Shown here in pieces: positions 6,495 through 11,445 of a stretch of DNA of 11,445 nt (the first letter of the stretch is position 1; each line of letters starts with the position of its first letter). Under the pieces are notes generated by a model. That model searched no databases and was not told the DNA's origin. It saw nothing but the letters and a program-made list of their open reading frames with translations. Both the position numbers and the translations under genes were made by a program. The DNA is taken from NCBI GenBank assembly GCA_944338265.1, contig CALVLO010000038.1, positions 1-11,445 of the forward strand, read 5' to 3'. This stretch comes from an uncultured Clostridia bacterium. Its GTDB lineage: Bacteria; Bacillota; Clostridia; Christensenellales; Borkfalkiaceae.

Positions 6495-6511
6495 GCAGAA
6501 AAAATGAACGT

Positions 6512-6718
6512 ATGAGGAAAGGATTGCAAAAGTTACGGGAAACTTTAAAAGGGCTTCCGCGCGATATCATGTATGTGGCGGTGCTGTTTCTGCTGCTCGT
6601 CCTCGCATTGGCGGACCTCGTCGCATTCCCCGTGCGCTGCGTCGTTGCGCTGTTCCGCCGCGAGAAAGCGGAGCGGGGCGAAGAAGAAAGGGAAGAGGTT
6701 TTCCCCCGTCAAGGGTGA
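6512..6718 (+). CDS. Small single-pass membrane protein (68 aa)
   Basis: No family is recognised. A basic amphipathic N-terminus (RKGLQKLRETLKGLPRD) leads into a hydrophobic segment at about residues 20-47 (IMYVAVLFLLLVLALADLVA and onward), followed by a charged tail rich in Arg and Glu. It is the first gene after the strong promoter at 6466. The ATG at 6512 has no clear Shine-Dalgarno and only about a 10-base leader; a TTG at 6524 preceded by AGGAAAGGA is an alternative start. It is followed 26 bases later by another membrane protein gene on the same strand. It is credible as a gene because of promoter, composition and operon position, but its function is unknown. Confidence 0.62.
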   Translation: MRKGLQKLRETLKGLPRDIMYVAVLFLLLVLALADLVAFPVRCVVALFRREKAERGEEEREEVFPRQG

Positions 6719-6744
6719 AAATACATTTACATTCGGAGGTAGGT

Positions 6745-7116
6745 ATGAAAAAGAACACAGCTTCGCTCGTTCTCGCCATCATCGGCGCCGTCTGCGGCCT
6801 GATCGGCGCGATCATGTGGGCGGCATGCGCAGATGCCTGCGCGGACATCGTGGGGAGTTCCACGCTTTACACCGTTCTCTTTATTCTTTTGGGGATCGGC
6901 GGCGCGGTCGTATCGCTCATCGGCGGGATCAAGGCGTACACCTTCCGCGGCGGCAGGTTTGCGCTGTCGCTTCTCGGTCTGTTGATGCAGGTCGCCAACC
7001 TGATCGTGCAGTGCGTGTTCGTCGAAGGATTTTCCTTCGTCCTGAGCTGGTGGACGCTGCTTGCGATCGTCCTGCTTTTGGTCGCAACGATCCTCTCGCG
7101 CAGGACGGGGGAATAA
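6745..7116 (+). CDS. Four-helix membrane protein of unknown function (123 aa)
   Basis: Almost entirely hydrophobic, with four membrane segments at about residues 6-26, 38-60, 66-88 and 95-118 and a short C-terminal RRTGE. The glycine-rich first helix (SLVLAIIGAVCGLIGAIMWA) recalls small DUF4064-like membrane proteins, but the match is not certain. The ATG at 6745 is chosen because GGAGG lies 5 bases upstream. It sits second in the operon, 6 bases before the Lgt-family gene. Confidence 0.78.
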   Translation: MKKNTASLVLAIIGAVCGLIGAIMWAACADACADIVGSSTLYTVLFILLGIGGAVVSLIGGIKAYTFRGGRFALSLLGLLMQVANLIVQCVFVEGFSFVLSWWTLLAIVLLLVATILSRRTGE

Positions 7117-7122
7117 GAGAGC

Positions 7123-7917
7123 ATGCTTTCTTCGTTTTCCGTCGGCGGCGTCACGTTGTATCCGTATTCTCTGTTGATGATACTCGGCGCGGGCGTCTGC
7201 CTCGGTTCGTTCTGCCTGCTGACCGTGCGGCGGCACAGGGGGAAGACGGATGAAAACGCGTTTGCAATTGAAATGCTCATCATTTCGGTGGCGGCGGCAT
7301 TGCCTGCCGCCATGCTTTTTGATTCGCTCTTCAAGTGGGCGGATAGCGGCGTTTTCCGTCTCGGCGGCGCGACCTTTTACGGCGGACTCATCGGCGCGCT
7401 CGCGCTCTTCCCGCTCCTCCTTCTCGCCAAAAAGAACAGAACGGTCTCCGTGCTCGAACGGCTCAACGACCTCGCCCCCGGGATCGCGGCGGGGCATGCG
7501 ATCGGCCGCGTCGGCTGTTTTCTGGGCGGATGCTGTTTCGGCAGTTCCACGGACAGCCCGCTCGGCGTCACCTTTCCCGAAGGTTCCCTTCCGTACGAGT
7601 TTTACGGCGGCGCGGTGAAGATCCATCCCACGCAGCTATACGAGGCGGCGTTTCTGGCGGCGCTGTTCGCCGTTCTCCTTCTGCTCGGGAAACGCTCGGC
7701 GTTTGCATACTACCTCGTCGGCTACGGCGCGTGGCGGTTCGGGATCGAATTTCTGCGCGCCGACGACCGCGGTTCCTTCTTCGGTCTGCCGCTTTCGCCC
7801 GCGCAGGTCATCTCCCTCGCGCTCGCGGCGGTCGGGGCGGCGCTGCTCGTCGCTGCGGCAGTCAGACGCGCCGGACAGAAACTCCCGCCCGCTCCCTCCA
7901 AGAAAGACCGCGCGTGA
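7123..7917 (+). CDS. lgt: Prolipoprotein diacylglyceryl transferase (Lgt) family protein
   Basis: A 264-residue polytopic membrane protein. Lgt moves diacylglycerol from phosphatidylglycerol to the lipobox cysteine of prolipoproteins. Family marks seen are YPYSLLMILG at the start, GRVGCFLGGCCFG (128-140) containing the conserved Arg129, HPTQLYEAA (168-176) and YGAWRFGIEFLRADDRG (201-217). The classical HGGLIG motif is FYGGLIG here, so Tyr86 stands where E. coli Lgt has His103. Such FYGGLIG forms occur among Firmicutes homologues, so this could be a true Lgt or a paralogue with another role. It follows the previous gene by 6 bases and probably depends on coupled translation, as its own ribosome binding site is weak. 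No clear terminator follows. Confidence 0.82.
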   Translation: MLSSFSVGGVTLYPYSLLMILGAGVCLGSFCLLTVRRHRGKTDENAFAIEMLIISVAAALPAAMLFDSLFKWADSGVFRLGGATFYGGLIGALALFPLLLLAKKNRTVSVLERLNDLAPGIAAGHAIGRVGCFLGGCCFGSSTDSPLGVTFPEGSLPYEFYGGAVKIHPTQLYEAAFLAALFAVLLLLGKRSAFAYYLVGYGAWRFGIEFLRADDRGSFFGLPLSPAQVISLALAAVGAALLVAAAVRRAGQKLPPAPSKKDRA

Positions 7918-7969
7918 TCGGCACGGCCTTTCCGTTTTCGGGCAGGACGAAATTTTCCCCCGCAACAGT

Positions 7970-7998
7970 TTGCCTTTCTGCGCGCGGCGTGCTATAAT
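7970..7998 (+). promoter_or_regulatory. Promoter of the M18 aminopeptidase gene
   Basis: TTGCCT (7970-7975) and TATAAT (7993-7998) are 17 bases apart; the leader to the ATG at 8029 carries AAAAGGAG. Confidence 0.82.
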
Positions 7999-8028
7999 GG
8001 GGAGCGAGATCAAGAAAAGGAGTATTCC

Positions 8029-9429
8029 ATGTCCGAAAAGAAGAGCAAGGGGCAGGCGCTCTACGAAGAGCTCGCCTACGAAAAGAAGAATTACTTTGAA
8101 GCCGCCTCCAAGGCGGAGCGCAAGAAGGTGTTCGCCTATGCCGAGGGCTATAAGGCGTTCCTCGACCAAGCCAAGACGGAGCGCGAGGCGTGCGCCGCCG
8201 CCGTGAAGATGGCACAAGAGAGCGGGTTCACCGAATACCGCTTCGGCGATGCGCTTGCGGCGGGGGATAAGAAGTATTTCGTCAACCGCGGCAAGTCCGT
8301 CGTCGTCTTCCGCGTGGGCACGAAGGATCTCGAAAAGCACGGCATGCGCATCATCGCCTCGCATATCGATGCGCCCCGCATCGACGTCAAGCAAAATCCG
8401 CTCTACGAAGAGGCGGGCATGTGCTTTTTGAAGACGCACTACTACGGCGGCATCAAGAAGTATCAGTGGACGGCGATCCCGCTCGCTCTGCACGGCGCGG
8501 TCGTCTTGAAGGACGGCACCGAGGTGGAGATCCGCATCGGGGAGGACGCCAAAGATCCCGTCTTTTATATCGATGATCTTCTGCCCCACCTCGGGCAGGA
8601 GCAGATGGCGGGTCGTGCCGCCAAGATCATCGAGGGCGAGCAGCTCAACATCGTTGTGGGCGGCATGCCTTATCCCGATGAAGACGTCTCCAAAAAGATC
8701 AAACTCACCGTGCTCCGCCACCTCAACGAGAAGTACGGCATGTGCGAGGAGGATTTCCTCTCCGCCGAAATTTCCGCCGTGCCCGCCTTCCCCGCCCGCG
8801 ACGTCGGCTTCGACCGCGCGCTCATCGGCGCATACGGGCATGACGACAGGGTGTGCGCCTATCCCGCGCTCACCGCAGTGCTGAACGGCGAGACGGAGGA
8901 TACGGTGCTCGCCATGCTCGTCGATAAGGAGGAGATCGGCAGCGAGGGCACCACGGGCATGCAGTGCAAGGTGTACGAAGATCTGATGGAGGAGATCTGC
9001 CTCGCGATGGGCGCCTCCTTCCGCAAGGTGCGCTTTGCCTCCAAGTGCCTTTCCTCCGATGTGACCGCGGCATACGATCCCAATTTCGCGAGCGTGTACG
9101 AGAAGATGAACGCGGCGATGCTCTCTTGCGGCACCTGCATGTGCAAGTTTACGGGCAGGGGCGGCAAGAGCGGCTCTAACGATGCCTCCGCCGAGTTCGT
9201 GGGCGAGCTCAGAAAGAAGTTTGCCAAAGAAGGCGTCGTGTGGCAGACGGCGGAGCTCGGTAAGGTGGATGCGGGCGGCGGCGGCACCGTTGCCATGTAT
9301 CTTGCCAAGCTGAATATCGATACCGTCGATCTTGGCGTGCCCGTCATCTCCATGCACGCGCCTTGGGAGCTCATCTCCAAAGCCGATCTTTACAGCAACT
9401 ATTTGGCATTCCTCGCGTTTATGAAATAA
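8029..9429 (+). CDS. M18-family aminopeptidase (aspartyl aminopeptidase type)
   Basis: A 466-residue cytosolic metallo-aminopeptidase of family M18, which removes N-terminal residues, acidic ones in the best-studied members, using two bound metal ions. The expected ligands and catalytic residues are present: His112 in ASHIDAPRID, Asp272/273 in YGHDDRVCAYPAL, Glu301-Glu302 in VDKEEIGSEG, Asp344 in SSDVTAAYDPN and His443 in ISMHAPWE. The length fits the bacterial M18 enzymes annotated apeA/apeB. The start at 8029 has AGGAG with 6-base spacing. It has its own promoter and terminator and so is a single-gene unit. Confidence 0.95.
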   Translation: MSEKKSKGQALYEELAYEKKNYFEAASKAERKKVFAYAEGYKAFLDQAKTEREACAAAVKMAQESGFTEYRFGDALAAGDKKYFVNRGKSVVVFRVGTKDLEKHGMRIIASHIDAPRIDVKQNPLYEEAGMCFLKTHYYGGIKKYQWTAIPLALHGAVVLKDGTEVEIRIGEDAKDPVFYIDDLLPHLGQEQMAGRAAKIIEGEQLNIVVGGMPYPDEDVSKKIKLTVLRHLNEKYGMCEEDFLSAEISAVPAFPARDVGFDRALIGAYGHDDRVCAYPALTAVLNGETEDTVLAMLVDKEEIGSEGTTGMQCKVYEDLMEEICLAMGASFRKVRFASKCLSSDVTAAYDPNFASVYEKMNAAMLSCGTCMCKFTGRGGKSGSNDASAEFVGELRKKFAKEGVVWQTAELGKVDAGGGGTVAMYLAKLNIDTVDLGVPVISMHAPWELISKADLYSNYLAFLAFMK

Positions 9430-9466
9430 GCGGGAGATTGCGGAATATAAACGGCAGCATCAGCAT

Positions 9467-9511
9467 CCCTGCCGTCGCGCGCAACAGCACGCGGCGGGCG
9501 GGGCTTTTTTT
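9467..9511 (+). terminator. Terminator of the M18 gene
   Basis: A GC-rich stem, CCGTCGCG with CGCGGCGG, extended outward by CCCTG pairing with CGGGG past one bulged G, followed by C and seven T's. Confidence 0.85.
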
Positions 9512-9530
9512 ACGGGTTTCCCATGGTACG

Positions 9531-9563
9531 CCCCATTAAAGCGGCGCTGCCGCGTTAATGGGG
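9531..9563. repeat. Palindrome CCCCATTAA/TTAATGGGG
   Basis: A 9-bp stem enclosing an inner GCGGC/GCCGC hairpin, then a G-run. It resembles the CCCCCCTTAA palindromes nearby in plan (C-run, TTAA-like core, G-run) but is not the same sequence. Confidence 0.7.
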
Positions 9564-9597
9564 GGGCAAGTCGGAGGCGTCTCGCATAGTCCCCCTG

Positions 9598-9763
9598 CCT
9601 TCCCCCTTGGGGGAAGGGGGACCGCTTGCGGTGGATGAGGGGTTCTCCTTGCCTCCCTCTGTGAGGGAGGTGCCCCGTAGGGGCGGTGGGAGTTGTCCTC
9701 TCCCGATCCCCACCCTTGGCTCCCTCTCTGAGGAAGTTGTCACCGAAGGTGACTGAGGGGGTT
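9598..9763. repeat. Three copies of a two-hairpin GAGGGAG-type repeat
   Basis: Copies lie at 9598-9645, 9652-9694 and 9718-9763. Each has a first hairpin (CCTTCCCCC/GGGGGAAGG, CCTCCCTC/GAGGGAGG, or CTCCCTC/GAGGAAG), a second small hairpin (ACCGC/GCGGT, GCCCC/GGGGC, GTCACC/GGTGAC) and a tail like TGAGGGGGTTC or GGTGGGAGTT. Arms change in matched pairs between copies. This is a family widespread in gut Firmicutes intergenic DNA. Confidence 0.88.
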
Positions 9764-9768
9764 CCCCG

Positions 9769-9834
9769 CCCCCCTTAACACTCAGTAGGAGTTTTAAGGG
9801 GGGAAAGCCGCCCGCAATCGCGGCGGCAGGGGGG
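9769..9834. repeat. Dispersed composite palindrome, copy B
   Basis: CCCCCCTTAA/TTAAGGGGGG with a longer loop (9769-9803), then GCCGC/GCGGC around CCGCAATCGCG (9807-9827) and AGGGGGGAT. The second half is the start of a block of about 95 bases that recurs at 11141. Confidence 0.85.
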
Positions 9835-9871
9835 ATGTATCCCTACCATCGAATATTTTTTTACAAACAAA

Positions 9872-9901
9872 CGCGCCGCGCGGAGTGTTCCGCGCGGCGC
9901 G
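9872..9901 (-). terminator. Terminator of the second XRE gene
   Basis: A 13-bp stem CGCGCCGCGCGGA/TCCGCGCGGCGCG with a 4-base loop. Read on the minus strand it lies 5 bases past the XRE stop codon and is followed by the T-rich TTTGTTTGT. Confidence 0.75.
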
Positions 9902-9906
9902 CATGC

Positions 9907-10116
9907 TTAAAATTCACTGCGCCCGATCAGTTCATCAACAGAGAGCCCGAAAAGATCGGCAATTTTCCAAAGATTTTCAATGTCCGGTTGAATGCTGCCG
10001 CTTTCCCAATAGGAGATCTTTCGCTGCGTGGTCTGCAATTTTTGGGCGAGCTCCGATTGCGTCCACGCCGCGGCTTCGCGCAAGCTGCGCAAATTCTGCG
10101 AAAATTTGATTATCAT
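9907..10116 (-). CDS. Minimal XRE-family helix-turn-helix regulator (69 aa)
   Basis: A single Cro/C1-type HTH domain with nothing added: MIIKFSQNLRSLREAAAWTQ, then SELAQKLQTTQRKISYWESG (helices 2-3) and IENLWKIADLFGLSVDELIG. The ATG at 10116 is preferred over a TTG at 10134 because it gives the usual N-terminus and because a TATAAT box lies at 10129-10124, inside the longer frame. There is no Shine-Dalgarno, so the message is probably leaderless. It is divergent from the membrane protein gene at 10219, with inverted repeats in both promoters, and so is likely the repressor of both. Confidence 0.87.
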   Translation of the reverse strand: MIIKFSQNLRSLREAAAWTQSELAQKLQTTQRKISYWESGSIQPDIENLWKIADLFGLSVDELIGRSEF

Positions 10117-10123
10117 AGAAAAA

Positions 10124-10143
10124 ATTATAGACAATTTTAATCT
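10124..10143 (-). promoter_or_regulatory. -10 box and imperfect operator of the second XRE gene
   Basis: A perfect TATAAT on the minus strand (10129-10124) with no convincing -35. It overlaps AGACAATTTTAATCT (10129-10143), an imperfect copy of the operator-like repeat at 10158. Confidence 0.55.
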
Positions 10144-10150
10144 AAAATAG

Positions 10151-10179
10151 TTGACGTAGACAGTTTTTGTCTGTATAAT
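10151..10179 (+). promoter_or_regulatory. Promoter of the zinc-finger membrane protein with embedded operator
   Basis: TTGACG (10151-10156), 17-base spacer, TATAAT (10174-10179). The inverted repeat AGACA-GTTTT-TGTCT (10158-10172) fills the spacer, and another AGACA lies at 10183-10187 just after the -10 box. Confidence 0.82.
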
Positions 10180-10218
10180 AAAAGACAGAAATCATCATTG
10201 ATACGGAGGAAGAACAAG

Positions 10219-10794
10219 ATGAACTGTGCAAGGCATCCCGATAGGGCTGCGGTAGGGCAATGCGCTCAATGCGGCGCATATGTGTGCGCGGAATGCGCGG
10301 AGGCGACAAAATCGCTGCGCGATACGGAGGGAACGCTGTGCGTCGATTGCTATCGGCGCGATCTCGCAAGCGCGGGCGAGTACTATCGGCAAAGCACAAA
10401 ACGGCGCCTGATCCGTGTGATCATCAGCATTATTTGCTACATTGCAGGTATTGTGATGATGATCGTGGGACCCTCCGGGGATACGTTGGGTCTGTTTGCG
10501 ATCCCCATCGGGTTGGTGCTCTGCGGGCTCTTTAACGCGATCGCAGAATGGCGCAAAGAAAGCGAGCGGCATGCGGAACACGAGCGCAAGTACGGCGTAA
10601 CGTATACGGTCACGGATACCGAGATCAAGCGCGATACCGGGCTCGGCATGAAAGTCTTTATGTTTATTTTGGGCGCCGTGCTCGGCGTTGTGATCACGCC
10701 CATCAACGTGATCAAAGATATTGTCGGGATGCGTTCGGATACGAAGACGGCTGCGATGTTCGATGAAGAAGCCGAAGCCGTTGCAAAAATCTAA
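10219..10794 (+). CDS. Membrane protein with N-terminal B-box-like zinc finger (191 aa)
   Basis: Residues 3-44 hold eight potential zinc ligands: Cys3, His6, Cys15, Cys18, Cys23, Cys26, Cys41, Cys44, spaced as in B-box-type fingers (CxxHP, CxxCG, CxxC, CxxC). Three hydrophobic segments follow at about 59-79, 84-105 and 138-162, with a charged stretch between the second and third (EWRKESERHAEHERKYGVTY). The ATG at 10219 is chosen for CGGAGGA 8 bases upstream. Its promoter carries an inverted repeat facing the divergent XRE gene. Proteins of this plan occur in Firmicutes, often as hypotheticals; the role is unknown. Confidence 0.82.
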   Translation: MNCARHPDRAAVGQCAQCGAYVCAECAEATKSLRDTEGTLCVDCYRRDLASAGEYYRQSTKRRLIRVIISIICYIAGIVMMIVGPSGDTLGLFAIPIGLVLCGLFNAIAEWRKESERHAEHERKYGVTYTVTDTEIKRDTGLGMKVFMFILGAVLGVVITPINVIKDIVGMRSDTKTAAMFDEEAEAVAKI

Positions 10795-10820
10795 AAGTTT
10801 GGAGAGAGAAAAGCGTGCCA

Positions 10821-10866
10821 TTGCCGCGGCAAGATCGAAAGAGCAGCCGCGGCAAAACACTTTTTT
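10821..10866 (+). terminator. Terminator of the zinc-finger membrane protein gene
   Basis: TTGCCGCGGC pairs with GCCGCGGCAA (10846-10855) across a 15-base loop; six T's follow at 10861-10866 after a 5-base gap. Confidence 0.65.
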
Positions 10867-10873
10867 CCTATGT

Positions 10874-10918
10874 AACGCCCACCGCCCGCGCGGCATTGCC
10901 GCGCGGGCGGTGGGCGTT
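10874..10918. repeat. Perfect 21-bp hairpin
   Basis: Bases 10874-10894 (starting AACGCCCACCGCC) are perfectly complementary to 10898-10918 across the loop ATT. No T-run follows on either strand, so it is not a standard terminator. Confidence 0.85.
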
Positions 10919-10931
10919 GGAACGAGCAGAG

Positions 10932-11132
10932 CCCCCCTTAACACTTGTTTTAAGGGGGGGACTAAGGGGGGATTGCCTTTCCCTTGGCTCCCTCTAAGAG
11001 GGAGCTGTCACGAAGTGACTGAGGGAGTTCTTCCCGCCCCCCTTAACACTTGTTTTAAGGGGGGACTAAGGGGGGATTGCCTTTCCCCGCCTCCCTCATA
11101 GAGGGAGGTGCCCCGTAGGGGCGGTGGGAGTT
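10932..11132. repeat. Tandem pair of composite palindromic repeats
   Basis: Two units side by side. Each begins with CCCCCCTTAA/TTAAGGGGGG (10932-10959 and 11037-11064), continues ACTAAGGGGGGATTGCC and ends with a two-hairpin GAGGGAG-type element (10986-11030 with GTCAC/GTGAC; 11090-11132 with GCCCC/GGGGC). The first parts are nearly identical; the hairpin parts belong to different variants, matching copies at 9718 and 9652 respectively. Confidence 0.88.
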
Positions 11133-11133
11133 G

Positions 11134-11236
11134 GGGGGAAGCCGCCCGCAATCGCGTCGGCAGGGGGGATGTATCTCTGCCATCAAATACTTTCTTACGA
11201 ACAAATGCGCCGCGCGGAACATTCCGCGCGGCGCGC
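11134..11236. repeat. Second copy of the 9807-9902 block
   Basis: Starting at GGGGGGAAGCCGCC, the sequence matches 9807-9902 with scattered changes, including the GCCGC/GTCGGC hairpin, GGGGGGATGTATC, the T/A-rich middle and a GCGCCGCGCGG palindrome. Confidence 0.85.
11207..11234 (-). terminator. Palindrome downstream of the SRP RNA
   Basis: A 13-bp stem GCGCCGCGCGGAA/TTCCGCGCGGCGC with a CA loop; on the minus strand the T-rich ATTTGTTCG follows. It is related to the terminator at 9872 and probably ends minus-strand transcripts reading past the SRP RNA. Confidence 0.6.
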
Positions 11237-11299
11237 CTTTCTTCAAGCAATTTCCGTCAACTGCATCCGGTGCATAAAAAAACTGTGAGGGCTTTTTTT

Positions 11300-11445
11300 G
11301 TTGCAGTCTACCGAAGCGGGAACGGGGCAGGTGACTCCCGCAAAGCTACCTTATGGCACACGCACCTATCTGTTTAGTGCTGCTGTATCCCTACCCTGAC
11401 ACGGTTCGCAGGGGTACGTTGCATAAGACCTTGCGATCAACATTC
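11300..11445 (-). ncRNA. ffs: Signal recognition particle RNA (5' end beyond the window)
   Basis: On the minus strand the conserved domain IV is clear: GAACCGTGTCAGG, a small stem GTA-GGGA-TAC (11394-11385), then AGCAGCACTAA, the asymmetric and symmetric loops bound by Ffh. The helix below pairs CTTATG with CATAAG, CGTACC with GGTGCG and CGCAAGG with CTTTGCG. The 3' strand runs on past these pairs (CACCTGCCCCGTTCCCGC), so its 5' partner must lie outside the window and the RNA is longer than a minimal 4.5S form. The 3' end is set at the T-rich region near 11300 and is approximate. The usual GGAA tetraloop is GGGA here. Confidence 0.9.

Noticed and set aside
7636..9357. A 573-codon open frame on the minus strand
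   Set aside because: It is the antisense shadow of the Lgt-family and M18 genes. High GC lengthens such frames, and both plus-strand proteins have complete family motifs.
9598..11176. Repeat clusters considered as a CRISPR array
   Set aside because: Repeats vary in sequence, are palindromic at several scales and lack evenly sized unique spacers; no cas genes are present.

Overview
The window reads as a chromosomal stretch of a GC-rich member of the Bacillota, most likely a gut-type Clostridia lineage. The evidence is U32 and M18 peptidase-family proteins of clostridial type, a gram-positive-style ABC importer with a lipoprotein binding component, near-consensus sigma-A promoters (TTGNNN-N17-TATAAT, all with 17-bp spacers), and intergenic DNA full of small palindromic repeats of the kind common in gut Firmicutes. 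The assignment is by gene character only; no marker gene settles the genus.

Layout. 2-1186 is a U32-family protein (TrhP-like tRNA hydroxylation factor) missing only its first few codons. 1283-2185 is a DagK/YegS-type lipid kinase whose promoter would place the transcript start at its ATG. 2261-2336 is a tRNA-Thr(CGU) with its own promoter and terminator; its 3' end plus terminator is repeated in a 150-bp tandem array running to about 2751. After a repeat-rich gap, 3066-5843 is a three-gene ABC importer operon (lipoprotein binding protein, permease, ATPase) with a strong promoter and terminator. Convergent to it is a minus-strand XRE regulator (6094-6396). This is divergent from an operon of a small membrane protein, a four-helix membrane protein and an Lgt-family protein (6512-7917). 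8029-9429 is an M18 aminopeptidase with its own promoter and terminator. 9512-9870 and 10870-11240 are gene-free, filled with palindromic repeats. Between them lies a second XRE regulator (minus, 9907-10116) divergent from a zinc-finger-like membrane protein gene (10219-10794). The right end carries the SRP RNA on the minus strand, cut by the window edge.

How it fits together. The binding protein carries a lipobox, so it needs an Lgt; the Lgt-family gene in the window differs from classical Lgt at one important residue, so it may not be that enzyme. The two XRE loci share one design: a small helix-turn-helix gene facing a consensus promoter with an inverted repeat placed over the spacer and -10 box, driving small membrane proteins. 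This suggests autoregulated envelope-related switches, but the function is inferred only from layout. The most distinctive non-coding features are the tRNA-tail tandem repeat, the palindromic repeat family with covarying hairpins, and the candidate leaderless genes.
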